Shown in pieces: positions 28,011-36,961 of a DNA stretch of 64,000 nt. Within the stretch, counting starts at the first letter, position 1, and every line of letters starts with the position of its first letter. The position numbers and the translations under genes were made by a program. A model generated the notes under the pieces. That model was not told where the DNA came from. It did not search any database and saw nothing but the letters and a program-made list of their open reading frames with translations. Origin of the DNA: Bacteroidota bacterium (lineage in GTDB: Bacteria > Bacteroidota > Bacteroidia > AKYH767-A > 2013-40CM-41-45); assembly GCA_004295015.1 (NCBI GenBank), contig SHNE01000024.1, positions 31,792 through 95,791 of the forward strand, given 5' to 3'.

Positions 28011-29702
28011 ATGCATTTCATCAATCGTATTCTATTACTATTTGTTTTTTCTTTCTGGCTTGTTTCCTGTTCGACAAGTAGCAAAGTACCCCTTACCAAT
28101 GATGAGCTTTCATCGAAACTGAAAACTCATATATTAACTTTGGCTTCAGATGAGTTTGAAGGAAGGGAGGCCGGAACAGAAGGTGAAAAAAAAGCCTCTG
28201 ATTATATCTCCAAAGAATTTAAAAAAATTGGACTCTCTAAAAAAGGTACTGACGGCTATCTTCAGGAATTTTCATTTACTGAAGGAGCTAAACTTGGGAG
28301 CAGTAACCAATTAATCGTAAATGTAAAAAGATATAGCCTCAATAATGATTTCTATCCTTTACCATATTCTTCCAATGGTATAATTACCGGATATGTTGTT
28401 CGCGTAGGTCATGGTATCGTAGACGAACAACTGAAGAGAAATGATTATTTGGGAACCGGAAATATTAATAAGAAAATATTTGTGATTGAATCCGGAACAC
28501 CGGATGGGAATAACCCACATGGGAAATTTGGGGAATGGACAGACCTTCGAAAGAAAATCGATGTCGCTATTGCAAAAGGTGCCCTGGCGGTTATTTTTAT
28601 TAATTCTGACTCCACTCAGGAGAACCCAAAAGCAGACTGGAATTTTCGTATCAGTCCTTCAACGATCCCTGTATTATTCGCAAAAGGAGAGGCCGCGAAA
28701 GTTCTTAAAGACAGCATTGTAACAAACTGTACTTTAGGAACTGAAATTGAAAAAGTCGAGAAGAAAGGTCATAACGTAATCGGTTATGTGGATAATGGCG
28801 CGGCTCACACGATCGTGATTGGAGCGCATTATGATCATCTTGGATACGGTGATGAAGGATCGCTTTACAGAGGAGAAAAAGCCATTCATAATGGAGCTGA
28901 CGATAATGCCAGCGGAACCGGTGCGCTCATTGAACTTGCGCGTTATGTGAAAGCATCAGGAATGAAAAACAATAATTATCTTTTCATGGCTTTCTCAGGT
29001 GAAGAGAAAGGATTGCTTGGTTCCAACTATTTTGTAAAACATCCAACAATAGATCTTAAATCTGTTTCGTACATGCTCAATATGGATATGGTAGGAAGAC
29101 TAAAGCCTGACGAGAAGATTCTTATTATAAACGGAAGCGGTACTACTCCACGTTGGAAAGGGTTGTTGGATTCGGTCACAGTTGATAATATCAAATTAAA
29201 AGAAACTGAATCCGGTGTAGGTCCGAGTGATCATACCTCCTTTTATCTGCAGGACATTCCGGTGCTACACTTTTTTAGTGGAACACATCCGGATTATCAC
29301 AAGCCAAGTGACGACGAAGATAAAATCAATTACCCGGGTGCGGTTTCTATCACCAACATCATCAAAAACATTTTGCAAAAAACAGATTCCCCTGATAAGC
29401 TTGTTTTTTCCAAGACCAATGACAGCAATAACGAGGACGCTCCGAAATTCAAAGTTACTCTCGGCGTAGTTCCTGATTATGCTTTCGAAGGAGAGGGAAT
29501 GAGAATTGACGGAGTGACTGATGATCGTCCGGCTGCGAAGGCAGGTTTAGAACCCGGAGATGTAGTTATTCAGCTGGGCGAACACAAAGTCCTTGACATG
29601 ATGAGTTATATGAAAGCGTTGAGCAAATTTTCAAAAGGCGAAACGACAAAAGTCAAAGTAATACGTAATCATCAGGAAATAGAAAAGGATATTACTTTTT
29701 AA
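28011..29702 (+). CDS. M28 family aminopeptidase lipoprotein with PA and PDZ domains
   Basis: 563 residues. Lipoprotein signal ending at VSC (about Cys20). A PA-like insert (residues ~110-230) sits before the M28 zinc catalytic domain: VIGAHYDHLGYGDEGS, NGADDNASGTGALIEL, FSGEEKGLLGS, LNMDMVGRL and GPSDHTSFY supply the two-zinc ligands and catalytic glutamate. A C-terminal PDZ domain (MRIDGVTDDRPAAKAGLEPG, VVIQLG) completes the layout, which is common in Bacteroidota. Likely to trim peptides at the periplasmic or surface side. gpsA starts 3 nt after its stop, so they are co-transcribed. Confidence 0.92.
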   Translation: MHFINRILLLFVFSFWLVSCSTSSKVPLTNDELSSKLKTHILTLASDEFEGREAGTEGEKKASDYISKEFKKIGLSKKGTDGYLQEFSFTEGAKLGSSNQLIVNVKRYSLNNDFYPLPYSSNGIITGYVVRVGHGIVDEQLKRNDYLGTGNINKKIFVIESGTPDGNNPHGKFGEWTDLRKKIDVAIAKGALAVIFINSDSTQENPKADWNFRISPSTIPVLFAKGEAAKVLKDSIVTNCTLGTEIEKVEKKGHNVIGYVDNGAAHTIVIGAHYDHLGYGDEGSLYRGEKAIHNGADDNASGTGALIELARYVKASGMKNNNYLFMAFSGEEKGLLGSNYFVKHPTIDLKSVSYMLNMDMVGRLKPDEKILIINGSGTTPRWKGLLDSVTVDNIKLKETESGVGPSDHTSFYLQDIPVLHFFSGTHPDYHKPSDDEDKINYPGAVSITNIIKNILQKTDSPDKLVFSKTNDSNNEDAPKFKVTLGVVPDYAFEGEGMRIDGVTDDRPAAKAGLEPGDVVIQLGEHKVLDMMSYMKALSKFSKGETTKVKVIRNHQEIEKDITF

Positions 29703-29705
29703 ATA

Positions 29706-30704
29706 ATGAACAAAGTAAAAAGTGTTTCTGTAATAGGTGGTGGAAGCTGGGCAACAGCTCTTGTGAAAATACTGTCAAACAATGTAGACAGAATAAATTG
29801 GTGGGTAAGAAACGAGGAAACAGCGTCATTTATTCGTAAGTATAAACACAATCCGAATTACCTGACTGATGTAGAAATTAACTTAGAAAAAGTTCAAGTT
29901 GGGTCCAATTTACCTGCCGCAATTGCCTCTTCAGAAATTATTATTCTTGCAGTTCCATCTGCTTTTTTAAAAGACACCTTAAAGAATATAACATCGGTAG
30001 ATTTTAAAAATAAATTGGTTGTATCTGCCATAAAGGGAATTATTCCTGACGATCTTTTGATTGTGGGGGATTTTCTCCAACAAAAATTCTCTATTCCCGT
30101 TTCTTCAATTGGAGTAATCACGGGTCCCTGTCACGCTGAAGAAGTAGCAATGGAACGCCTCTCCTATCTGACCATTGCCTGTCAGGATACAGAAAACGCA
30201 GAAATAATTTCAAAGCAGCTGGCATGCAGGTACATCAAAACAAAAGTCAGTGATGATATTTTCGGAACGGAATACTCTGCAGTATTAAAAAATGTTATTG
30301 CGATTGCCAGCGGAATTTGCCATGGTGTTGGCTATGGCGACAATTACCAGGCTGTCCTTATTTCAAATGCCATTCAGGAGATTAAACGATTCGTAGATGC
30401 TGTTCATCCAATTAATCGTGACATCAACGACTCGGCCTATCTCGGTGATTTATTGGTTACTGCTTATTCCTCTTTCAGTCGAAACCGTATGTTCGGAACA
30501 ATGGTAGGTAAAGGCTATTCGGTAAAATTCGCTCAACTTGAAATGAACATGATTGCTGAAGGGTATTATGCAACACAATGTATATATGAAATAAATAAAA
30601 AGTACAACGTAGACATGCCCATAACCTCAGCTGTATACAGGGTGCTTTATGAAAAAATTTCCCCCCGGATTGAAATGAAGCTTTTATCTGATCAGCTAAG
30701 CTGA
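29706..30704 (+). CDS. gpsA: NAD(P)H-dependent glycerol-3-phosphate dehydrogenase
   Basis: 332 residues. Rossmann motif VSVIGGGSWATALVKIL at the N-terminus, the IILAVPSAFLKDTL strand, VVSAIKGI and ITGPCHAEEVAM (family ITGPxxAxE variant), and the catalytic lysine region in SAVLKNVIAIASGICHGVGYGDN. It reduces dihydroxyacetone phosphate to sn-glycerol-3-phosphate for phospholipids. The end overlaps the convergent uvrC gene by 9 bp (30696-30704), so the two stops are within each other's genes. Confidence 0.95.
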   Translation: MNKVKSVSVIGGGSWATALVKILSNNVDRINWWVRNEETASFIRKYKHNPNYLTDVEINLEKVQVGSNLPAAIASSEIIILAVPSAFLKDTLKNITSVDFKNKLVVSAIKGIIPDDLLIVGDFLQQKFSIPVSSIGVITGPCHAEEVAMERLSYLTIACQDTENAEIISKQLACRYIKTKVSDDIFGTEYSAVLKNVIAIASGICHGVGYGDNYQAVLISNAIQEIKRFVDAVHPINRDINDSAYLGDLLVTAYSSFSRNRMFGTMVGKGYSVKFAQLEMNMIAEGYYATQCIYEINKKYNVDMPITSAVYRVLYEKISPRIEMKLLSDQLS

Positions 30705-32522
30705 TTTATTTTCTGTGTCTGTTTTTTGTGACGGATTAAAATACTGGTAGACTTTCACTGCTTTCGACTTACCGATAATCTCAGAAAGCTGTGCCTCATC
30801 GGCTTCCTTTATTTGTTTAACCGATTTAAAGTGTCTTAATAATTCCGACGCTGTCGTCTCCCCTATTCCAGTTATTTGAGACAGCTCGGTTTTAACCACG
30901 CCTTTGCTTCTACGGTTTCTATGGTGTGTAATGCCAAAACGATGAACCTCATCACGCAACTGCTGAATGATCCGCAATGATTCACTTTTCTTATCGATAT
31001 AAAGAGGAACTGAATCACCGGGAAAATATATCTCTTCAAGCTTTTTCGCAATTCCGATGATTGCCATCTTCCCCCGTAAGCCCAGTTTATCCAGACTATT
31101 CATAGCTGCACTTAATTGTCCTTTTCCACCGTCAATTACAATCAGTTGAGGAAGAGGTAATGCTTCATCTATCATACGTTTATATCTTCGGTAAATAACT
31201 TCCTCCATAGATGCAAAATCGTCGGGGCCTTCAACTGTTTTAATATTGTAATGACGATACTCTTTCTTTGCCGGTTTAGCGTTGATGAAAACACTCATAG
31301 CAGCCACCGCATAATCACCCTGTATATTTGAATTGTCAAAACATTCAATCCGGCGGGGAAGTTCTGTGAGCCGCAAATCCTTCTTCAGTTGTTCAAGTGT
31401 ACGAAGTGTGCGGTTCTCCGGATTCAGTTTCTCCAGTTGTAAATTCTTTTCGCGCAGGTAATTTTTTACATTAGATTCGGAAAGAGACAGTAGATGTTTC
31501 TTATCACCTATCTTCGGAACCGTGAATGTGACTTGGTCCAGACCCATGTCCAGCTCAAATGGGACAATGATTTCTGTTGAATCACTTTGAAAACGGGTAC
31601 GCAAATCAGCAATAGCAATTTCTAATAATTCCTCAGCAGTCTCATCGAGCTTTCTTTTTAATTCGACTGTATGCCCTTGAATGATGGAACCACTCATAAT
31701 CCTAAGAAAATTTACATAGGCGGTGTCTTCTTCCATAATGATGGAATAAACATCGGTGTTATGAATAGATGGATTGACTACAACCGACTTGGATTTGAAT
31801 TTTTCAAGCAACTCGATTTTTTCCTTGGTGAGATGAGCATTTTCAAAATCAAAATTTTCACTGAAGCTAAGCATCAGGTCCTTCAAATGCTGAATGACCA
31901 TGTTGATATTTCCCTTTAATATATGTCTGATCTGTCGTATACTTTCATCATAATCTTCCTGATCCTGTAAACCAGCACAGGGACCTTTGCAATTTCCCAT
32001 GTGATACTCAAGACAAAATTTGAATTTTTTCTTTTCTATATTTTCCCGCGAAAGAACATAGTTACAATTCCTTAGTTTATGCAACTGAGCCGTGAGTTCG
32101 AGCAAGGTATTAATCATTCTCACGGGAGTATAAGGTCCGAAATACTCAGAACCATCACGAATCACTTTGCGTGTTGAAAACACGCGGGGGAATCGTTCAT
32201 TCTTTATACAAATCCATGGGTAGGTCTTGTCGTCTTTAAGATTGACATTGTAACGAGGCTGGTGTTTCTTAATGAGGCTGTTCTCTAAGAGCAAAGCATC
32301 CATCTCTGTATTAACTACCAAGGTTTTGATGTCTGCAATTTTCTTAACCAGCACAGCCGTTTTCCCACTTTCATGTCGTTCTTTATGAAAATAAGAACTT
32401 ACCCGCTTTCGTAATGATTTCGCTTTGCCTATGTAGAGTAACAATCCTTCCTTATCGAAAAACTGATAGATGCCCGGGCTATCAGGGAGAGATGAAAGAA
32501 TATGGTCTAATTGATCAGACAT
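30696..32522 (-). CDS. uvrC: UvrABC system protein C
   Basis: 608 residues, normal length. N-terminal GIY-YIG nuclease domain (SPGIYQFFDKEGLLLYIGKA, KSLRKRVSSYF), a cysteine-rich linker (CLEYHMGNCKGPCAG), UVR region near residue 200, the RNase H-like endonuclease domain (RIECFDNSNIQGDYAVAAMS, LIVIDGGKGQLSAA) and a C-terminal tandem helix-hairpin-helix (SQITGIGETTASELLRHF). It makes both incisions in nucleotide excision repair. A promoter box lies at 32557-32564. Confidence 0.97.
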   Translation of the reverse strand: MSDQLDHILSSLPDSPGIYQFFDKEGLLLYIGKAKSLRKRVSSYFHKERHESGKTAVLVKKIADIKTLVVNTEMDALLLENSLIKKHQPRYNVNLKDDKTYPWICIKNERFPRVFSTRKVIRDGSEYFGPYTPVRMINTLLELTAQLHKLRNCNYVLSRENIEKKKFKFCLEYHMGNCKGPCAGLQDQEDYDESIRQIRHILKGNINMVIQHLKDLMLSFSENFDFENAHLTKEKIELLEKFKSKSVVVNPSIHNTDVYSIIMEEDTAYVNFLRIMSGSIIQGHTVELKRKLDETAEELLEIAIADLRTRFQSDSTEIIVPFELDMGLDQVTFTVPKIGDKKHLLSLSESNVKNYLREKNLQLEKLNPENRTLRTLEQLKKDLRLTELPRRIECFDNSNIQGDYAVAAMSVFINAKPAKKEYRHYNIKTVEGPDDFASMEEVIYRRYKRMIDEALPLPQLIVIDGGKGQLSAAMNSLDKLGLRGKMAIIGIAKKLEEIYFPGDSVPLYIDKKSESLRIIQQLRDEVHRFGITHHRNRRSKGVVKTELSQITGIGETTASELLRHFKSVKQIKEADEAQLSEIIGKSKAVKVYQYFNPSQKTDTENKSA

Positions 32523-32556
32523 TTATCCGGAACGCGTTTATGTGCGTTTAAGGTCG

Positions 32557-32564
32557 CAAAGATA
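32557..32564 (-). promoter_or_regulatory. -7 promoter box of uvrC
   Basis: Minus-strand TATCTTTG, 34 nt before the ATG, followed by GCG as in many Bacteroidota promoters. No TTG at the typical -33 position. Confidence 0.45.
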
Positions 32565-32622
32565 CGGGAATGATACCGAATCAGGAATGGACGATTGAAT
32601 TGAGTCTGCACCATACACAAGT

Positions 32623-33996
32623 CTATAAACCGTACTGACTCAACAAGTACGCCATAGCAGTCATGGCAGCAGCTCCCAAATGTAACTCCCTTTTATTAAT
32701 CTTATAAACGGTATCACTTGCCGCATGGTGGTAATCGAAGTAACGCTGTGAGTCTACGATGAGACCAAAAAGTGGTGTTCCTAAATGCTTCTTCAGCGGT
32801 TCAATATCCGTTCCTCCATGTTCAAAATCAAAATTCCAAACAAGGTAGCGTGTAAATAATGGAGCCCATTCCTTTACTTTATTTCTCTGTGTCTCGGACA
32901 TGTCAAGGCCAAAACCATAAGGACTGGAGGCACCTGCATCGCTTTCGATGGCAGCGATGTGATTTTCCTTTTTCAACAGCGCATCTTCAGCATAGACCTT
33001 TCCACCCATCACACCATTTTCTTCATTCATCCAGGCGACCGCACGAATGCTCCTCTTGGGCTGTAACTTCAGGGCTTTGAAAGTCCGGATCACTTCAATT
33101 CCCTGAACAACTCCGGCTCCGTCATCATGCGCTCCATGACCCACATCCCAGGAATCAAGGTGTCCTCCAACGCTGATAAATTCTTCCGGAAACTCAGTGC
33201 CGGTAATCTCTGCAATGACGTTATAGGATTTTACACTATCCAATGTCTGACAATTCATTTTAAGGTAAAACTGAACTTTAGGATCCGCTTTCAGGATACG
33301 GCTCAATAAATTTGCAGCGTTTGTGCTGATGGCAGCACAAGGAATTTTTGGAAGCGAATCATTATAACCCATTGCGCCGGTGTGCGGATAATCATCCTGA
33401 ACATTCGTCATAGAGCGACAAATGGTAGCTACTGCTCCATATCTGGCAGCTTCACTCGGTCCGGCCCAACGATATTTTCCGGCCTTAGAATAGGCTGCAA
33501 AAGTATTTACATGGCTTTCATCGAAGGGATGATTAAAAAAAACAATTTTGCCTTTGATATTTTCTTCTCCGAGTTTTTTTAGTTGAGCAAAGTCGTAAAC
33601 TTCGATCACATCAGCAGTAATCCCTTCTTTCGGAGTAGCGACAGACCTTCCCAGAGCAAGGACAGGAACAGCTTGTGCATTTTTTCTACTATCAATTATT
33701 TTCGCCTCTTCCTTTTCACCGCGCACCCAATGCGGAACCATCACCTCTTGCAGCCATACTGTATCGGCTCCTGCATCTCTGAACATTTTCTCTGTGAAGA
33801 GAACTGCCTTCTCTGCACCCGGAGAACCGCTAAGTCGATGTCCGACATCATAAGAAAGTGTGCGAAGCCAATCGTATGCCTTCGCATTCACCAATATCTC
33901 GGAATATATTTTACTAAATACCACACTGTCGGAATGCTGGGCATTTGTCAATCCGATACAACTAAAGAATCCAAGAAGAGAGAGAATTTTTTTCAT
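32623..33996 (-). CDS. Secreted M28 family peptidase, carboxypeptidase Q-like
   Basis: 457 residues. Signal peptide (KKILSLLGFFSCIGLTNAQ), then an N-terminal segment with AYDWLRTLSYDVGHRLSGSPG, a PA-like insert, and an M28 zinc core: VGGHLDSWDVGHGAHDDGAG, AVAWMNEENGVMGG and, late, FEHGGTDIEPL with HHAASDTVYKI. The order and motifs resemble the PGCP/carboxypeptidase Q branch (M28B). Probably periplasmic or secreted, hydrolysing dipeptides or short peptides. Monocistronic: 158 nt upstream to the TetR gene end and 100 nt downstream to uvrC. Confidence 0.9.
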   Translation of the reverse strand: MKKILSLLGFFSCIGLTNAQHSDSVVFSKIYSEILVNAKAYDWLRTLSYDVGHRLSGSPGAEKAVLFTEKMFRDAGADTVWLQEVMVPHWVRGEKEEAKIIDSRKNAQAVPVLALGRSVATPKEGITADVIEVYDFAQLKKLGEENIKGKIVFFNHPFDESHVNTFAAYSKAGKYRWAGPSEAARYGAVATICRSMTNVQDDYPHTGAMGYNDSLPKIPCAAISTNAANLLSRILKADPKVQFYLKMNCQTLDSVKSYNVIAEITGTEFPEEFISVGGHLDSWDVGHGAHDDGAGVVQGIEVIRTFKALKLQPKRSIRAVAWMNEENGVMGGKVYAEDALLKKENHIAAIESDAGASSPYGFGLDMSETQRNKVKEWAPLFTRYLVWNFDFEHGGTDIEPLKKHLGTPLFGLIVDSQRYFDYHHAASDTVYKINKRELHLGAAAMTAMAYLLSQYGL

Positions 33997-34154
33997 AATC
34001 TACACTATGATAATTTTATGCAATTGAAGAATTAAATATAAACCAAATCAATTATTATCCGGAAACCAAGAACTCTATTCATAAAATCCATTTTCATATC
34101 TAGATTAACAAATGATCAGAAAATAAATGTCCTGAAATTGTTTAATGGGTTCAG

Positions 34155-34859
34155 TCAAGGGGTCTTTTTGGACTGCTTCTTTTCTGAGGCGCTTAAAGAT
34201 GCAAAAACGAAGTGTTCCAAAAAAACAATCATTTTTCCTTCATCTTTTGAATTCCCAAAATCTGTTAAGGAAGGCAGGTTCCTCATAAAAAAATTCTGTT
34301 GGTGAGCCATTTCAACCAAGGTACTTGCCAAGGACCTGGAATACCTGTACGAGGGGTTGCATTCAAGAATGACCCCGGCTACTCTTGCGCAAAGATCCTT
34401 ATAAGGTTTGAAAAAACGAAGCTTATTATCTGTTGAGACATGTCTGGTGAGGTATACTTTGGCTCCTTCCCAGGTCACTATTTCGTATAGAAGTCGTTCA
34501 TCGACATGCTTGGTATCGACATCATCTTTAACCGGAGTTCCAAGAATTTGAATTATTTTCTTCAATCTAACTTCCGGATCCTTCATATTATTGGTGTGAA
34601 CTGAAATTTTATATTCAAGCCAGCTCCAATACCATGAGACGATATACACCAATAATCTGTGCTTATTTTCGAAATATCGATAAACTCCCGCCTCAGTAGT
34701 CCCAATTGCTTTTGCCAGCTTTTTAAATGTAAAAGCCTCCAAACCTGATTTATGAATTAGAATTATACTTTGACGGATAATTTCCCGTCCAAGCTCAGTT
34801 TCTTCCGGATTTCTCAGAAACAACTTTTCATTCATCCTGATCTTTAAGGTAAGTTCCAT
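34155..34859 (-). CDS. TetR/AcrR family transcriptional regulator
   Basis: 234 residues (an internal ATG at 34835, MNEKLFLRN, is an alternative start). The helix-turn-helix lies at about residues 25-70: EIIRQSIILIHKSGLEAFTF, KKLAKAIGTTEAGVYRYFEN, KHRLLVYIVSWYW. The C-terminal ligand domain does not reveal the inducer. Divergent from the carbonic anhydrase operon, with palindromic and direct-repeat DNA between the two promoters; control of that operon is a reasonable inference. Confidence 0.88.
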   Translation of the reverse strand: MELTLKIRMNEKLFLRNPEETELGREIIRQSIILIHKSGLEAFTFKKLAKAIGTTEAGVYRYFENKHRLLVYIVSWYWSWLEYKISVHTNNMKDPEVRLKKIIQILGTPVKDDVDTKHVDERLLYEIVTWEGAKVYLTRHVSTDNKLRFFKPYKDLCARVAGVILECNPSYRYSRSLASTLVEMAHQQNFFMRNLPSLTDFGNSKDEGKMIVFLEHFVFASLSASEKKQSKKTP

Positions 34860-34893
34860 TTTTTAATAAAATATGGTCATTGAAATAGAAGGG

Positions 34894-34901
34894 CAAATGT
34901 A
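34894..34901 (-). promoter_or_regulatory. -7 promoter box of the TetR gene
   Basis: Minus-strand TACATTTG, 35 nt before the ATG at 34859. The palindrome 34918-34930 lies 17-29 nt upstream of it, where a -33 element would be. Confidence 0.45.
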
Positions 34902-34917
34902 TAAAAGAAAATATTTA

Positions 34918-34950
34918 ATAGTATTACTATCATTCATAATAATATTACTA
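34918..34950. promoter_or_regulatory. Candidate TetR operator in the divergent promoter region
   Basis: A 13-nt perfect palindrome ATAGTATTACTAT (34918-34930) and a second copy of its right-hand word, TATTACTA, 21 bp away (34922-34929 and 34943-34950). The second copy overlaps the TA of the carbonic anhydrase -7 box. Confidence 0.4.
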
Positions 34951-34956
34951 CTTTTG
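34949..34956 (+). promoter_or_regulatory. -7 promoter box of the carbonic anhydrase operon
   Basis: TACTTTTG followed by CAC, 26 nt before the ATG at 34982. Matches TAnnTTTG exactly. Confidence 0.55.
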
Positions 34957-34981
34957 CACAAATATTCTATGCAGGTTCAAC

Positions 34982-35620
34982 ATGAGAACTATTAACAAAG
35001 ATTCCCAATCTGCCATCACTCCGCAAATGGCTCTTAGTCTTTTGCAGGAGGGAAATGAAAGGTTTATAAAGAATCTGAAATTCAATCGAAACTTGCTTCA
35101 ACAGGTGAATGAGACGCGCGATGGGCAATGGCCTTTTGCGGTCATTCTAAGTTGTATTGATAGTAGAACTTCTGCCGAACTTATATTTGATCAGGGACTC
35201 GGAGATATTTTCAGCATCAGAATTGCGGGCAATATAATTAATGAAGATATTCTGGGCAGTTTAGAGTTTGCAACGAAAGTCGCTAATTCTAAGTTGATCG
35301 TAGTGCTTGGTCACAGCCAATGCGGTGCAATAAAAGGAGCCTGCGACAACGTACAAATGGGAAATCTTAGCGGTCTGTTGGCAAAAATTCAACCTGCCAT
35401 AAAGGAAGAAACTTCCGTAAAGACAAACCGGAATTCTGAGAATTCTGAATTTGTTGAAAAAGTTGCTGCAATCAATGTGATGAAGGCCACTGAATCAATA
35501 AGCACCAAGAGTGAATTACTAAGAAACATGATTACAAACGGACAGGTTGGAATTATCGGAGCCATGTATGAAGTGTCTACCGGTAAAGTGCAATTCTATA
35601 ATCAAGAAAAACTTAAATAA
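34982..35620 (+). CDS. Beta-class carbonic anhydrase (cytoplasmic)
   Basis: 212 residues, no signal peptide. Zinc ligands and the Asp/Arg dyad are visible in LSCIDSRTSAELIFDQG, and the second ligand pair in VVLGHSQCGAIKGACDN. It interconverts CO2 and bicarbonate. It is the first gene of a nine-gene run behind a TetR-linked promoter, and has a paralogue with a signal peptide two genes on. The small gene behind it starts 9 nt after the stop. Confidence 0.93.
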   Translation: MRTINKDSQSAITPQMALSLLQEGNERFIKNLKFNRNLLQQVNETRDGQWPFAVILSCIDSRTSAELIFDQGLGDIFSIRIAGNIINEDILGSLEFATKVANSKLIVVLGHSQCGAIKGACDNVQMGNLSGLLAKIQPAIKEETSVKTNRNSENSEFVEKVAAINVMKATESISTKSELLRNMITNGQVGIIGAMYEVSTGKVQFYNQEKLK

Positions 35621-35628
35621 TCTATTAG

Positions 35629-35853
35629 ATGAAAAAGAAATCAAACCGTGATGTTGTGAAGGATGTCTCCCGCTCCGTTTTTATTGCTAAGCTGAGAAGA
35701 CTGGCAGATGCACTGGAATCGAACAAGTCCTTTACTATCCAAATTAAAAAAGATCGGCTGTACATTCCTGCCGATGCCATTGTTTCACTTGAACATGAAA
35801 GAAGCGGAAAGCAGGAAGAACTCGAGTTCCAAATCAGCTGGGAGAGAAAATAA
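35629..35853 (+). CDS. Amphi-Trp domain protein
   Basis: 74 residues, highly charged. The sequence SRSVFIAKLRRLADALESNK, FTIQIKKDRLYIPADA and the end ELEFQISWERK fit the amphi-Trp domain, a small domain of unknown function with a final conserved tryptophan. Its position between two carbonic anhydrase genes with short spacers suggests the same transcript. The opposite-strand frame here is a shadow. Confidence 0.7.
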   Translation: MKKKSNRDVVKDVSRSVFIAKLRRLADALESNKSFTIQIKKDRLYIPADAIVSLEHERSGKQEELEFQISWERK

Positions 35854-35927
35854 ACAAGCGTCTCCATCATTACCAATTAATCATTAACCTGTTAATTAAT
35901 TCGATAATAAATTCCAACCAAATCATT

Positions 35928-36614
35928 ATGAATAAGAACTTGCTGGTGTCAATTGCATTTACTACCTGCTTATTTTTAAACTCGCAGGGACAAGAACCAA
36001 AAAGCTCAAAAGCCGATAAGTCCGGCGCTCCAAAAGGTTCTGTTGTCACACTTAGTATTTCTAACCCTGATGAAGCAGTCGAAGAACTTAAACAAGGAAA
36101 CAAACGATTTCTCGAAGGAAAACAAATCAATACAGATTACAAATCACAGATTCATAAAACCAAGGACGATCAGAAACCTCATTCATTGATTCTGTCCTGC
36201 CTTGACTCCAGAGTACCGCCAGAAATTATTTTTGATCAGGGCATCGGAAATATTTTTGTTGCCCGGGTTGCAGGTAATGTAGAAGATCCAAATATTTTAG
36301 GCAGCATGGAGTTTGCAACAAAGGTGAAAGGGACCAAGCTAATTGTCGTAACGGGTCACACGAAGTGTGGTGCAGTAAATGGTGCCTTTGATAATGCCGA
36401 ACTGGGCAATTTGACACAACTGGTAGAACAAATTAAACCGGCAATCACCGGAGATAATACTAACAAAGAGCAGATGCCGGATGAATCATCAAAGAACAAT
36501 GTAAAATTGACTTTTCAACATATTCTTGAAGATAGTCCAATCATTGCAGAATTGGTAAAGCAAGAAAAAGTAAAAATTCTCGGAGCCTATTATAATATTA
36601 GCACCGGACATTAG
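35928..36614 (+). CDS. Beta-class carbonic anhydrase with signal peptide
   Basis: 228 residues. A signal peptide (NLLVSIAFTTCLFLNSQGQ) indicates export to the periplasm, unlike its paralogue at 34982. Catalytic motifs LSCLDSRVPPEIIFDQG and VVTGHTKCGAVNGAFDN are intact. The two enzymes may handle CO2 and bicarbonate on both sides of the inner membrane. Confidence 0.93.
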   Translation: MNKNLLVSIAFTTCLFLNSQGQEPKSSKADKSGAPKGSVVTLSISNPDEAVEELKQGNKRFLEGKQINTDYKSQIHKTKDDQKPHSLILSCLDSRVPPEIIFDQGIGNIFVARVAGNVEDPNILGSMEFATKVKGTKLIVVTGHTKCGAVNGAFDNAELGNLTQLVEQIKPAITGDNTNKEQMPDESSKNNVKLTFQHILEDSPIIAELVKQEKVKILGAYYNISTGH

Positions 36615-36668
36615 AGTTTTTCAATTAATCATTCACATCCAGAAATACAAACATTAAACCCCTTATCC

Positions 36669-36956
36669 ATGACATGTCCTTCCTGTAAAATAGAACTCAA
36701 GATGAGTGAAAGGAATAATATCGAAATTGATTATTGTCCTGAATGCCGTGGTGTATGGTTGGACCGCGGGGAGTTAGATAAGATTATTGAGCGTTCCAAT
36801 GAAAGCCTTAATCCATCTTCCAAAGAATATAGACGAGATCATGATTCCGCATATAAAACAAAAGACTATATCGATATGATCAAACACAGATCCGACGACA
36901 AATATCACGGTCACAAAAGACGAAAGTCATTCCTGGGAGAATTGTTTGACTTTTAA
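36669..36956 (+). CDS. Zinc-ribbon (zf-TFIIB type) protein
   Basis: 95 residues. Two CxxC pairs, MTCPSC and IDYCPECRGVWLDRGELDKI, form the zf-TFIIB-like zinc ribbon seen in small bacterial proteins. The rest is a charged, basic tail (GHKRRKSFLGELFDF). Function unknown. It starts 54 nt after the second carbonic anhydrase and is 5 nt from the DedA gene. Confidence 0.85.
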   Translation: MTCPSCKIELKMSERNNIEIDYCPECRGVWLDRGELDKIIERSNESLNPSSKEYRRDHDSAYKTKDYIDMIKHRSDDKYHGHKRRKSFLGELFDF

Positions 36957-36961
36957 GAATC

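Noticed and set aside
30696..30704. Overlap of gpsA and uvrC ends as a sign of error
   Set aside because: Both C-termini are normal in length and short convergent overlaps are common.
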